Assembly: GCF_024979255.1 (NCBI RefSeq)
Contig: NZ_JANLCN010000001.1
Location: forward strand, 124,001 to 188,000
Reading direction: 5' to 3'
Length of the DNA: 64,000 nt
Source: Herbiconiux moechotypicola
Lineage (GTDB): Bacteria > Actinomycetota > Actinomycetes > Actinomycetales > Microbacteriaceae
The translations under genes and the position numbers were made by a program. Positions 25,681 to 34,350 of the stretch are shown here, one piece after another. The notes beneath the pieces were generated by a model. It searched no databases. It was not told the origin of the DNA and was given only the letters and a program-made list of their open reading frames with translations. Each line of letters opens with the position of its first letter. Within the stretch, counting starts at the first letter, position 1.

Positions 25681-26649
25681 ATGACCGATCCCGCCACCGC
25701 AGACGACGTCACCACCGTCCTCCCGCCGCTCAGCCGCCGTGAGCAGCGCCGAATCATGAAGGGCGCGGCGACGATGCCCACGGGCGCGGTCGCGGTCGTG
25801 CCCGCCCCGGCGAACCCCGCGCCCGTCAGCACCTTCGACCGCGCCATCCTGCCCGAGCCCGTCCCGGCCGCCCCGCTCGCCGAACTCGACGCCCGCGGCA
25901 TCTCGGCCTGGTTCGGTGACCACCAGGTTCTCGACCGGGTCTCGCTCACCATGCCCGCGGGCGTCATCACCTCGCTCATCGGGCCGTCGGGATGCGGGAA
26001 GTCGACGTTCCTGCGCATCCTGAACCGGATGCACGAGCTGATCCCCTCGGCGAGCCTGGCCGGCGAGGTGCTCATCGACGGAGTGGACGTCTACGACCCC
26101 GCCCGCAAGCTCGTCGACGCCCGCAAGAGCATCGGGATGGTGTTCCAGAAGCCGAACCCGTTCCCCGCCATGTCGATCTACGACAACGTGCTCGCCGGCC
26201 TCAAGCTCACCGGCACGCGCGCCGACCGCGATCGCAAGGACTACCTCGTCGAGACCTGCCTCACCAAGGCGGGACTCTGGAAGGAGGTGCGCGACCGGCT
26301 GCGCGCGCCGGGCGGCGGCCTCTCGGGCGGTCAGCAGCAGCGACTGTGCATCGCCCGGTCGCTCGCGGTCACGCCACGGGTGCTGCTCATGGACGAGCCC
26401 TGCTCGGCCCTGGACCCCACCTCCACGCGGGTGATCGAGGAGACCATGCTCGAGCTCGTGAACGACGTCACCATCGTCATCGTGACGCACAACATGCAGC
26501 AGGCGCAGCGGGTGTCGACGCAGTGCGCGTTCTTCCTGGCCTCGCAGGGGCAGCCAGGGCACATCGTCGAGCACGGCTCCACCGAGGCGATGTTCACCAG
26601 CCCGATCGACCAGCGCACCTACGACTACGTCAACGGGGTCTTCGGCTGA
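25681..26649 (+). CDS. pstB: Phosphate ABC transporter ATPase PstB
   Basis: This 322-residue ATPase powers PstCA. Walker [10 protein letters not shown] is at 101-109. PstB-specific segments include [28 protein letters not shown], the signature [16 protein letters not shown], Walker [13 protein letters not shown], and [11 protein letters not shown]. It is about 60 residues longer than most PstB proteins owing to a Pro/Ala-rich N-terminal extension. A shorter product from an internal ATG (for instance 25756) cannot be excluded. It closes the cluster about 9.6 kb after pstA. No phoU gene follows. Confidence 0.92.
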   Translation: MTDPATADDVTTVLPPLSRREQRRIMKGAATMPTGAVAVVPAPANPAPVSTFDRAILPEPVPAAPLAELDARGISAWFGDHQVLDRVSLTMPAGVITSLIGPSGCGKSTFLRILNRMHELIPSASLAGEVLIDGVDVYDPARKLVDARKSIGMVFQKPNPFPAMSIYDNVLAGLKLTGTRADRDRKDYLVETCLTKAGLWKEVRDRLRAPGGGLSGGQQQRLCIARSLAVTPRVLLMDEPCSALDPTSTRVIEETMLELVNDVTIVIVTHNMQQAQRVSTQCAFFLASQGQPGHIVEHGSTEAMFTSPIDQRTYDYVNGVFG

Positions 26650-26719
26650 GCTCGAGCCATCGCAACGCCGTGTCCGATTCCCGCTAGAAGCGCGGCGGTG
26701 GCCGTGTGAGACTTCAGGC

Positions 26720-28234
26720 ATGGACTTCGACGAGCGCTACCGCGTGATCCACTCGCGCGACCGCCGCTTCGACGGCCAGTTCATCACCGCGGTGCGCTCC
26801 ACCGGCATCTACTGCCGGCCGAGCTGCCCCGCCCGCACCCCCAAACCCTCCAACGTCACGTTCTACGAAACCAGCGCAGCGGCACACGAGGCGGGCTACC
26901 GTGCGTGCAAACGGTGCCTGCCCGAGGCGGTGCCCGGAACGCCCGCGTGGAACCTGCGCGACGACCTCGCCGGGCGCGCCATGCGGCTCATCGCCGACGG
27001 ATGCGTGGAGCGCGAGGGGGTCGTCGGGCTCGCCTCCCGGCTGGGCTATTCGAGCCGGCATCTCACCCGGGTGCTCACCGAGGAGCTCGGGGCGGGACCC
27101 TTGGCGCTCGCCCGCGCGCATCGCGCGCAGACCGCACGCACGCTGCTCACCTCGACCGCGCTGCCGATGGCCGACGTGGCGTTCGCGGCCGGCTTCACGA
27201 GCATCCGGCAGTTCAACGACACGATCGGCGAGGTGTTCCAGCTCACCCCCACCGAGCTGCGGGCACGCCAGTCGCGTGGCGCCGCGGCTCCCGGTGCGCT
27301 CGAGCTCGCCCTGCCCTACCGGGAGCCCTTCGACGCGGCGGGGGTGTTCGCCTGGCTCGCCGCGCGGGTGATCCCCGGGGTGGAAACCGCGACCGCGGAC
27401 TCCTACTCGCGCACGCTCGCCCTGCCCGGCGGGCCGGCCTGGTTCGGGGTCCGTGACGGGGGAGGGCGCCTCTCTCTCACGGCGCACGTGTCGGCGCTCG
27501 GTGACCTCGGGGCGCTGGTGGCACGGGTTCGCCGCCTGTTCGATCTCGACGCTGACCCGGTGGCGGTCGACGAGGCACTCCAGGCAGCGGCACGGGATGC
27601 GGGTGCCGGGGGAGTCGCGGCGGCGGTGTCGGCGCGGCCGGGCATCCGGCTGCCGGGTGCGGTCGATCCGCACGAGATGCTGTTCCGCGCCCTCATCGGG
27701 CAGCAGATCTCGGTGGCCGGTGCGCGCACGCTGCTCGGCCGGCTCGCGGCGGCGGCCGGATCGGAGGTGCCGACGGGTCTGCTCGGTGCCGACTCCGGCG
27801 ACGGCGATTCCCGGCTCCTGCTCTTTCCCACCGCCGCGCAGCTCGCGGAGCGCGCCGGCGAGGTGCTCACGGGCCCGCGCGCACGGATCGCGACCGTAGT
27901 CGACGTGGCCGAGCGGCTCGCCTCGGGCGAGCTCGACCTCGGCCCCGGCGACGACGCCGCTGACCAGCACCGACGGCTCACCGCCCTGCGCGGCATCGGC
28001 GACTGGACCGCCGGTTACGTCGCGATGCGCGTTCTCGGCGCACCCGACGTGCTGCTCACCGGCGACGTCGCCCTCCGCGCCGGTGCCCGAGCGCTCGGTG
28101 CTCCGGATGCGCCCCGCCCGCTCGCCGACTGGGCCGCTCCCTTCGCGCCGTGGCGCAGCTACCTCTCGCTCCACCTCTGGCGCGCCGCCGCCACCCCGAC
28201 CACTGCCCCCGTTCTCAGCAAGGAGACCTCATGA
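26720..28234 (+). CDS. Ada-type regulator fused to AlkA-like DNA-3-methyladenine glycosylase
   Basis: This 504-residue fusion has an Ada zinc domain at the N-terminus with Cys ligands C32, C36, C63 and C66. One Cys of this set accepts methyl from phosphotriesters in Ada proteins. An AraC-type HTH (about 85-180) and an AlkA N-domain with a helix-hairpin-helix glycosylase (about 190-490) follow. The hairpin is [18 protein letters not shown], with a catalytic-type Asp in LLTGDVAL. It should sense methylation damage, switch on repair and excise alkylated bases. The Ogt domain found in E. coli Ada is not in the chain but is encoded by the next gene, which overlaps by 4 bp. Confidence 0.9.
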   Translation: MDFDERYRVIHSRDRRFDGQFITAVRSTGIYCRPSCPARTPKPSNVTFYETSAAAHEAGYRACKRCLPEAVPGTPAWNLRDDLAGRAMRLIADGCVEREGVVGLASRLGYSSRHLTRVLTEELGAGPLALARAHRAQTARTLLTSTALPMADVAFAAGFTSIRQFNDTIGEVFQLTPTELRARQSRGAAAPGALELALPYREPFDAAGVFAWLAARVIPGVETATADSYSRTLALPGGPAWFGVRDGGGRLSLTAHVSALGDLGALVARVRRLFDLDADPVAVDEALQAAARDAGAGGVAAAVSARPGIRLPGAVDPHEMLFRALIGQQISVAGARTLLGRLAAAAGSEVPTGLLGADSGDGDSRLLLFPTAAQLAERAGEVLTGPRARIATVVDVAERLASGELDLGPGDDAADQHRRLTALRGIGDWTAGYVAMRVLGAPDVLLTGDVALRAGARALGAPDAPRPLADWAAPFAPWRSYLSLHLWRAAATPTTAPVLSKETS

Positions 28235-28746
28235 CGACCCCCGTCCCCGGCGCAGCGCGCGTCCAGTTCATCGACACGTCCGACGGTGCGTTCGGCATCA
28301 TCGCCGACGCCGACGACCGGGTGCTCGCCTCCGGCTGGACCGACGATCCCGCCGCCCTCCTCGCCCGCCTCGCGCCCGGCATCCGGCCCGCCTCCTTGGA
28401 GCCGGGTCGCACCCGGGCGGCGGAGGCTGCGCTGGCCTACTACGACGGCGACGTCACGGCCATCGACGGGGTGGAGGTGCGGCAGTCGGGCGGCGAGTTC
28501 CACACCCTCGGATGGGCAGCGCTCCGCACGATCGAGCCGGGGCACCCGCTGAGCTACCAGGAGTTCGCGGCGCTCCTCGGCCGGCCCACCGCCGTGCGGG
28601 CGGCCGCCAGCGCCTGCGCCCGCAACGCGCCCGCGCTCTTCGTGCCGTGCCACCGCGTGCTCCGCACCGACGGCACCCTCGGCGGCTTCGCCTGGGGCAC
28701 CGACGTCAAGCGCTCCCTGCTCGCCCGGGAGTCGGCCGCCCGCTAA
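28231..28746 (+). CDS. ogt: Methylated-DNA--protein-cysteine methyltransferase
   Basis: This 171-residue suicide enzyme transfers O6-alkyl groups from guanine to its own Cys. The active-site motif PCHR is at 139-142, with acceptor C140. The helix-turn-helix region [20 protein letters not shown] and the GGFAWG segment after the active site are typical. The ATG overlaps the TGA of the Ada-AlkA gene, and AAGGAG lies upstream. The two genes together recreate a split Ada response. Confidence 0.92.
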   Translation: MTTPVPGAARVQFIDTSDGAFGIIADADDRVLASGWTDDPAALLARLAPGIRPASLEPGRTRAAEAALAYYDGDVTAIDGVEVRQSGGEFHTLGWAALRTIEPGHPLSYQEFAALLGRPTAVRAAASACARNAPALFVPCHRVLRTDGTLGGFAWGTDVKRSLLARESAAR

Positions 28747-28752
28747 CGCTGC

Positions 28753-29802
28753 TCAGTCGGCGAGCAGCTCGCGCACGCGGGGAATGACCTGGGTGCCGTA
28801 GAGCTCGATGCTCGTGAGGAGCTCGGGATGCGCGAGCATGCCGTTGCCGTACTTGAGGTCGAAGCGGTCGGCGCCCAGTGTGCGCACGGTGGACGCGATC
28901 TTCTGCGCGACCGTCTCCGGCGAGCCCACGTACAGCGAGCCGTGAGGGCCCGTCTCCTGCTCGAAGTGCGCGCGCCCCATCGGAGACCAGCCGCGCTCAC
29001 GGCCGATGCGCGTCATCTGGCGCTGGTAGTGCGGCCACAGCTGCTCTTTGGCCAGCTCGTCGGTGGCCGCGATGTGGCCGGGCGAGTGAACGCCCACGGG
29101 CTGCAGCGGGAGCTCGAACTGCTCGAGCGCTCGCCGGTACAGGTCGGCGAACGGGGCGAACCGTGCCGGGTCGCCCCCGATAACCGCGAGCATCAGCGAG
29201 AACCCGTACCGCGCCGCGCGCACCACCGACTCGGGGCTGCCGCCCACGCCGACCCAGGTCTTCAGCAGCCCGTTCTCGACCGGCGGGTAGACGCTCTGCC
29301 CCTGGAGCGCCGGCCTCGTCGTGCCCTCCCAGGTCACCGGCAGCTGCTGCCGAACGGCCGCGAACAGGTCGAGCTTCTCTTCGAAGAGCTGCTCGTAGTC
29401 GCTGAGGTTGAACCCGAACAGCGGGAACGACTCCGTGAACGACCCGCGCCCGAGAATGACCTCGGCCCGGCCGTTCGAGAGCGCGTCGAGGGTAGAGAAG
29501 CGCTGGAAGACCCGCACCGGGTCGTCGGAGCTCAGCACCGTCACCGCAGAACCGAGGCGGATGCGCGTGGTGCGCGCCGCGATCGCCGCAAGCACCACCT
29601 CGGGCGCGGTGACGGCGAAGTCGTCGCGGTGGTGCTCGCCGATGCCGAGGAAGTCGATGCCCACCTGGTCGGCGAGCTCACCCTGGGCCACGAGGTTGCG
29701 CAGCACCTGGGCCTGGGGGAGCGGGCTGCCGTCGACGGCGGCGGTGACGTCGCCGAAGGTGTCGAGTCCGAACTCGGGGTGGGGCGCGCTGTGTTCGGCC
29801 AT
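28753..29802 (-). CDS. LLM class flavin-dependent oxidoreductase
   Basis: This 349-residue protein has the TIM-barrel bacterial luciferase-like fold. Segments FGLDTFGDV, FLGIGEHHRDDFAVTAPEV, RIRLGSAVTVLSSDDPVRVF and GRAEVILGRGSFTESFPLFG are typical of the FMN/F420-dependent luciferase-like monooxygenases. The substrate is unknown. The gene converges with ogt with a gap of only 6 bp. Confidence 0.87.
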   Translation of the reverse strand: MAEHSAPHPEFGLDTFGDVTAAVDGSPLPQAQVLRNLVAQGELADQVGIDFLGIGEHHRDDFAVTAPEVVLAAIAARTTRIRLGSAVTVLSSDDPVRVFQRFSTLDALSNGRAEVILGRGSFTESFPLFGFNLSDYEQLFEEKLDLFAAVRQQLPVTWEGTTRPALQGQSVYPPVENGLLKTWVGVGGSPESVVRAARYGFSLMLAVIGGDPARFAPFADLYRRALEQFELPLQPVGVHSPGHIAATDELAKEQLWPHYQRQMTRIGRERGWSPMGRAHFEQETGPHGSLYVGSPETVAQKIASTVRTLGADRFDLKYGNGMLAHPELLTSIELYGTQVIPRVRELLAD

Positions 29803-29938
29803 GGTGGGGTGTGCCTCGTGCTCTCTGGATCGATGCGAACGTATGAACCCGTCAACCCGGGGCCGTCGACCAGTATTCCAAGCTGGGTGCGCGCCGTGAT
29901 CCTCGTCGGAGGTGTGCCGTCACGGCGATGATGGAAGG

Positions 29939-30256
29939 GTGAACCTGCCACCCGCCATCCGCGATTTCGTCGAGGCCACCAACGACGGCGACCGAGACCG
30001 CTTCCTCGCCGCCTTCACCGCGGATGCGGTGCTCGACGACTGGGGGCGCGGATACACAGGCTACGACGGGATCGCCGCGTGGAACGACAGCGACAACATG
30101 GGTGTGGACAGCCGCATCGAGGTCACGTCTGTGGAGGAGAAGAACGGGGTGGTGCTCGTGGGTGTCCAGGTCACCGGCCACGGGTACAACGGCGGAGGCA
30201 CCATGGCGTTCACCCTCGCCGACGGGCTCATCTCACGCCTCGACATCACCGGCTGA
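29939..30256 (+). CDS. SnoaL-like/NTF2 family protein
   Basis: This 105-residue protein shows the cone-shaped NTF2/SnoaL fold pattern. An N-terminal helix with FVEATNDGDRDRFLAAF is followed by VLDDWGRGYTGYDGIAAW and alternating beta strands. Such proteins bind small ligands or act as minor isomerases, and the role here is unknown. The GTG at 29939 is chosen because family similarity starts just after it. A GTG at 29912 is the alternative. GATGAT 6 nt upstream is a weak match to a leaderless -10 box. Confidence 0.7.
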   Translation: MNLPPAIRDFVEATNDGDRDRFLAAFTADAVLDDWGRGYTGYDGIAAWNDSDNMGVDSRIEVTSVEEKNGVVLVGVQVTGHGYNGGGTMAFTLADGLISRLDITG

Positions 30257-30350
30257 CCCGCGCGCGGTCCACGCATCCGACCCGCGCATCCGGAGCCCCG
30301 GATCTGGAAGACTGAGACACACGCACCCCAGCGCGACGACGGGAGAGACC

Positions 30351-31241
30351 ATGGCCGGAACGATCCTGGTGGGCTACGACGGATCGCCCTCCGCCGCGGT
30401 CGCACTCGACTGGGCGCTGCGCCGCGCCGAGGCCACCGGGCTGGCCGTCGACGTGCTCTTCGTCGCCGACACCTCGTGGGACTCCGAGGCGTTCACGGCC
30501 ACCCCGCTGCTCGAGAAGAAGGGCGAGGTGGTGCTCGCCACCGCCGCGTTCCACGCCGATTCCAAGGCGCCTCACGTGCAGGTGAGCTCGCGCGTGCTGC
30601 CGGGTAATCCCGTGCACGTGCTGTGCGAGCAGGCCGAGGCGACCGGTGCCGAGCTGCTCGTGGTGGGCAGCTACCGCAAAGACCTCTACGAGCGACTCAC
30701 CACGAGCGCCGTGAGCGTGCGCGTCGCGGCCGCCGCGAAGGTGACGGTCGCGGTCATCCCCGACCTGCCTCCGGCGCACCGCAGCGGCGTCGTCGTGGGC
30801 GTCGACGGCTCCGACGCCTCGGCGGCCCTGCTCGACGCCGCCATGGCCGAGGCCGCACGGCTCGGCGAACCCGTCTCGGTGGTCACCGCGTGGACCCTGC
30901 CGCCGCTCACCCAGCCCGACTTCACCCCCGACTCCGAGCTCTACGACGCGCTGGAGGAACGTGCGCGCGACGTGGTGGCGGATGCGGTGAGCCAGGTGCG
31001 AGACCGCCGCGCCGCCGATGCCGCCCCCGGTTCCGGACCCGACCCCGTCATCACCACCAGCGTCGTGCTCGACGCCCCGGCGCCCGCGCTCATCACGGCC
31101 GCCTCGGAGGCGGCGCTGCTCGTCATCGGCAGTCACGGTCGTCGCGGCCTCAGCCGCTTCCTGCTCGGATCGGTGAGCCATGACGTGCTCATCCACGCCC
31201 CGTGCCCCCTTCTCGTGCTGCGGGTCGGCGACCGCCGCTGA
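30351..31241 (+). CDS. Universal stress protein with two Usp domains
   Basis: This 296-residue protein has tandem Usp domains (about 3-140 and 146-292). Domain 1 starts ILVGYDGSPSAAVALDWA and domain 2 starts VVVGVDGSDASAALLDAA. The ATP-binding motif is well kept in domain 2 (GSHGRRGLSRFLLGSVS). In domain 1 it is less regular (GSYRKDLYERLTTSAVS). Such proteins are induced in stress and stationary phase and bind ATP or cAMP. The ATG at 30351 has GGGAGAG at good spacing. Confidence 0.9.
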   Translation: MAGTILVGYDGSPSAAVALDWALRRAEATGLAVDVLFVADTSWDSEAFTATPLLEKKGEVVLATAAFHADSKAPHVQVSSRVLPGNPVHVLCEQAEATGAELLVVGSYRKDLYERLTTSAVSVRVAAAAKVTVAVIPDLPPAHRSGVVVGVDGSDASAALLDAAMAEAARLGEPVSVVTAWTLPPLTQPDFTPDSELYDALEERARDVVADAVSQVRDRRAADAAPGSGPDPVITTSVVLDAPAPALITAASEAALLVIGSHGRRGLSRFLLGSVSHDVLIHAPCPLLVLRVGDRR

Positions 31242-31274
31242 TCGCAGGCACCCGCTCCGCACATCCCCCGCACA

Positions 31275-31291
31275 GCCCGTTCGAAGCGGGC
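31275..31291 (+). terminator. Short hairpin after the universal stress gene
   Basis: GCCCG (31275-31279) and CGGGC (31287-31291) pair around a 7-nt loop between the stress gene and the next promoter box. The stem is short and lacks a T tract. Confidence 0.3.
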
Positions 31292-31307
31292 ACCTCGGCG
31301 CGCCGGG

Positions 31308-31313
31308 TATCGT
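31308..31313 (+). promoter_or_regulatory. Putative leaderless -10 box (J-domain gene)
   Basis: TATCGT lies 7 nt before the GTG at 31321, matching the TANNNT arrangement seen at several genes in the window. Confidence 0.5.
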
Positions 31314-31320
31314 GAAGCGG

Positions 31321-32319
31321 GTGTCCGAGAGCCCGCCCGCCGCCACGCCCTACGAGGTGCTCGGCGTCGACCCGAAGGCCGACGACGCCGAGCTGCGCAA
31401 GGCGTACCGCCGTCTGCTGCGCGAGACGCACCCCGACACCGGCGGAGACGCCGTCCGCTTCGACCGCGTGCAGCGCGCGTGGGAGCGCGTCGGCACCCCG
31501 GCCGACCGCGCCGCCTACGACCGCGGCCAGGGTTCGCGGGGCGTCACGGGGGAGCAGAGCTCATCGCACTCCGCGGGTGCCTCGGGCAGCGCGTCGACCC
31601 CCGGGAGCGGCTTCGGCCCCGCTACCGGATCCTTCCGCACGGCAGGTCGTGCTGCGAGCTCGACCGTGCGTGCCCGCAGCTACGGTCACCCCGGCGGGCA
31701 GGAGCGCGAGCGCTACCTGGCGCTGCTGCGCGAGTGGGTCGGCCGCGGGGTCGAGATCGCCGACCCCTACGATGCCGCGCTGGTGCGGTCGGCGCCCCGC
31801 GAGATCCGGGCCTGGCTGGCGAAAGCCCTCGCCGAGGAGGCGACCGCGGGCATCGTCGGTGCGCTCGGCATCGGCTACACCATCTGGAACAACGTGCTCA
31901 CCGGGCGCATCGTCGACGGCGTGCCCGAGACCATCGACCACGTGGTGCTCGGCCCGGCCGGACTGTTCGCGGTGCAGTCGGAGGACTGGGGCTCCGAGGT
32001 GCGCCTCAAGCGCGACGAGCTCGTCGGGGAGAGCCTCACCAAGGGCTACGAGCCGCTGCACGAACTCTCCCGGGCGGCGAAGGCTCTCGCGCGCTCGTTG
32101 GGTGTGCGGTTCACGGGGCTCGTGATCGTGGTTCCGGATGCCGATCTGCCCGACGCGGCGCAGCTCGTCGAGCGGGGGCGCCTCGCCGGGTCGGTGGTGG
32201 TGCGCCGCTCGGTGCTGCCCCAGCTGCTCCGTGACGGCGTCGGGCGCTCCGACCGCGCGAGCATCGACCGCGCCTTCGAGCTGCGGCCCCTGCTGCAGCG
32301 CGGCATCCGACTGGCCTGA
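31321..32319 (+). CDS. J-domain protein with C-terminal NERD-like domain
   Basis: This 332-residue protein starts with a DnaJ J-domain (about 9-62) including the essential HPD at 37-39, which stimulates Hsp70 ATPase. A Gly/Ser-rich linker follows. The C-terminal domain (about 180-330) resembles a nuclease-related NERD domain (IDHVVLGPAGLFAVQ, then VPDADLPDA). The usual ExK catalytic pair next to the DhVv/GpxGlf strands appears as Q-S-E in AVQSEDW, so nuclease activity is doubtful. No zinc-finger or substrate-binding domain of true DnaJ is present. The GTG at 31321 is taken because the J-domain begins 10 residues later. Confidence 0.78.
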   Translation: MSESPPAATPYEVLGVDPKADDAELRKAYRRLLRETHPDTGGDAVRFDRVQRAWERVGTPADRAAYDRGQGSRGVTGEQSSSHSAGASGSASTPGSGFGPATGSFRTAGRAASSTVRARSYGHPGGQERERYLALLREWVGRGVEIADPYDAALVRSAPREIRAWLAKALAEEATAGIVGALGIGYTIWNNVLTGRIVDGVPETIDHVVLGPAGLFAVQSEDWGSEVRLKRDELVGESLTKGYEPLHELSRAAKALARSLGVRFTGLVIVVPDADLPDAAQLVERGRLAGSVVVRRSVLPQLLRDGVGRSDRASIDRAFELRPLLQRGIRLA

Positions 32320-32367
32320 GCGGCACAAGCCCCCGACCGGGTCATCGCGCTGAGCCGGCCCGTTCGA

Positions 32368-32373
32368 TAGGGT
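32368..32373 (+). promoter_or_regulatory. Putative leaderless -10 box (GDSL hydrolase gene)
   Basis: TAGGGT lies 6 nt before the GTG at 32380, in a 60-bp gap with no Shine-Dalgarno sequence. Confidence 0.5.
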
Positions 32374-32379
32374 GCACGG

Positions 32380-33681
32380 GTGAGCCGACGTCGCCGCCCC
32401 GCCACCGCCTTCCCCGTGTCCGTGCCCGCGGTCGCCGCGGCACTCCTCGCCGCATCCGTGCTCTGCATCGGCCCCGCCGCCGCGGCCTCCGCAGCTGTCG
32501 TGCCCGCCGCCACGGCGCCGGGCGACCTCGCGGGCGTCGACTACGTCGCGCTCGGCGACTCCTACTCCGCCGGCTACGGTCTCGTGCCCTACAGCTTCAC
32601 CACCCCGGCCGACGGATGCTTCCAGGCCGAGGCCAACTACCCCCACCAGGTCGCGGCGACCCTCGGACTCGACCTCACCGACGTCACCTGCAGCGGCGCC
32701 GTCACGGCGAACATCATCGACACGCCCCAGGTCACCATCACCGGCGCGGGCACGGCGGCCCCGCAGTCGACGGCGCTCAGCGCCGACACCGACCTCGTCA
32801 CGGTGTCGATCGGCGGCAACGACCTGGGTTTCGCCGACGTCGCCGCCTACTGCGTGGCGCTCAGCGCCGACGGCCCCGTCATCGGCAACCCGGCGTTCAA
32901 GAACTGCCGCGAGTACTTCAACCCCTCCGAGGGTGTCGACCAGCTCGTCTACAAGCTGCAGAACACGGTCGAGCCGGCCCTCGCGGCCGCCTTCGCCGAC
33001 ATCCGCAGCAAGGCGCCGAACGCCGAGGTGGTCGTGGTGGGGTACCCCACCATCGCGCCCGACGTCGAGAACGTGCCGGAAGGCGGATGCTTCACGCCGG
33101 CGGTCACCGACGAGCCGCCGTATCCCGAGAACGCGTTCCCCTTCACCGACGTCGACACGGAGTACCTCCACGGGGTCGAGGCGAAACTCGACCACGCCAT
33201 CGGATCCGCAGCGTCGACGGCCGGCTTCCACTACGTGTCGACACTGCCGCTCACCGAGTCGAACAGCGCCTGCCAGACCGACGGGTCGGCCTACGTCAAC
33301 GGCGTGACGCTCCTGCTCGCCACCCCCGAGCATCCGCACCCGGGCGGAACGCCCACGCCCGACCCGTTCCTCTTCGTGAAGTACGGCGCGCTGCACCCCA
33401 ACGCCGCCGGCGTCGCCTCCCTCGCAGAGCAGGTGACCGCGACCGTCGAAGACGTGCTCGCCGCCGACCCGACCGACCCCGACCCCACCCCGACTCCCAC
33501 GGCCACGCCCGCCCCCACGGCCACCGCGACGCCCGAACCCACCGCCACCTCCACCCCCGCACCGGCGCTCGCGGCCACCGGCGCGACCCCCGCCCCCCTC
33601 CTCGCAGGGCTCGCCGCATTGCTCGCCGCGGTCGCCGGCGCATCCGCCCTGGCGCTCACCCTCCGCCGCCGCCCCCACTGA
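32380..33681 (+). CDS. Wall-anchored SGNH/GDSL hydrolase with LAATG sorting signal
   Basis: This 433-residue exported esterase or lipase has a signal peptide (about 1-40) and catalytic Ser S61 in ALGDSYSAG. The oxyanion residues are in CSGAV and GGND (145-148), and the catalytic His is in GALHPN. A Thr-Pro-Ala linker follows. The C-terminus is a sorting signal: LAATG (397-401), a hydrophobic stretch and RRRPH. LAxTG is the form recognised by class E sortases of high-GC actinobacteria. No active sortase gene is in this window, so the enzyme must be elsewhere. Confidence 0.88.
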   Translation: MSRRRRPATAFPVSVPAVAAALLAASVLCIGPAAAASAAVVPAATAPGDLAGVDYVALGDSYSAGYGLVPYSFTTPADGCFQAEANYPHQVAATLGLDLTDVTCSGAVTANIIDTPQVTITGAGTAAPQSTALSADTDLVTVSIGGNDLGFADVAAYCVALSADGPVIGNPAFKNCREYFNPSEGVDQLVYKLQNTVEPALAAAFADIRSKAPNAEVVVVGYPTIAPDVENVPEGGCFTPAVTDEPPYPENAFPFTDVDTEYLHGVEAKLDHAIGSAASTAGFHYVSTLPLTESNSACQTDGSAYVNGVTLLLATPEHPHPGGTPTPDPFLFVKYGALHPNAAGVASLAEQVTATVEDVLAADPTDPDPTPTPTATPAPTATATPEPTATSTPAPALAATGATPAPLLAGLAALLAAVAGASALALTLRRRPH

Positions 33682-33712
33682 ACCGCCCTGTCACCGCTGA
33701 AGCGTCGGAATT

Positions 33713-33759
33713 GGATAAAAACCGCACATAGTCGAGTGTCTTGTGCGAGGATTCTATCC
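33713..33759. promoter_or_regulatory. Imperfect palindrome upstream of the AbiE genes (operator candidate)
   Basis: GGATA (33713-33717) pairs with TATCC (33755-33759), and GCACA (33724-33728) pairs with TGTGC (33742-33746) around almost the same centre. The patch is AT-rich and includes the ribosome-binding site GCGAGGA of the next gene. AbiEi antitoxins are known to bind inverted repeats and repress their own operon, which fits this place. Confidence 0.5.
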
Positions 33760-34350
33760 ATGAAGGAGTTGGCTGAGTCGCTTCCGTCGACGTTCACGAC
33801 GGCAACCTCGCGCGCGTACGGGGTGCATCCGCGTGACCTGTACGGCTGGCGCGACGCGGGGATGATCATCGAGCTCTCACGCGGGGTCTTCCGCCGAGCA
33901 GACGCACCACCGGCGTCACATCCCGACATGATCGCTGTATCGCACCGATCACCTCGGGCCATCGTGTGCTGCGTCTCGGCAGCGGCGGTCCACGATCTGA
34001 CCGATGAGATGACGCCCTTCGTGCAGATCGCCGTGCCCAATCGCTCCCACACTCCTGTGATCGCTTACCCGCCTGTGATGGTGTTCCGCTTCGACGAGGC
34101 CACGTTCGATCTCGGATTGACCTCCTTCGAGGCTGGTCCGGGAGAACCCGTCCGCGTTTATGATCCGGCGAGGACCGTGGTGGATCTGATGAGGTTCCGT
34201 GGTCGCTTCGGAGAACCGATCGCCCACGCCGCGCTCCACCGATATCTGGCAGCGGCCGGCGCGCGTCCAGCGCTGTTGCTGGAATATGCGGAGGTGCTGG
34301 GGGCATTCGGACCGATGCGCGCTGCCCTCGACGTCGCGAGTGCACGATGA
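33760..34350 (+). CDS. Type IV toxin-antitoxin antitoxin, AbiEi family
   Basis: This 196-residue protein has an N-terminal winged-helix AbiEi-like domain (TFTTATSRAYGVHPRDLYGW, then GVFRRA) and a C-terminal antitoxin domain with VYDPARTVVDLMRFR. It should repress the operon and neutralise the nucleotidyltransferase encoded next. The ATG at 33760 has GCGAGGA 8 nt upstream. Base and codon use are clearly less GC-rich than in neighbouring genes, suggesting recent transfer. It overlaps the toxin gene by 4 bp. Confidence 0.85.
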   Translation: MKELAESLPSTFTTATSRAYGVHPRDLYGWRDAGMIIELSRGVFRRADAPPASHPDMIAVSHRSPRAIVCCVSAAAVHDLTDEMTPFVQIAVPNRSHTPVIAYPPVMVFRFDEATFDLGLTSFEAGPGEPVRVYDPARTVVDLMRFRGRFGEPIAHAALHRYLAAAGARPALLLEYAEVLGAFGPMRAALDVASAR

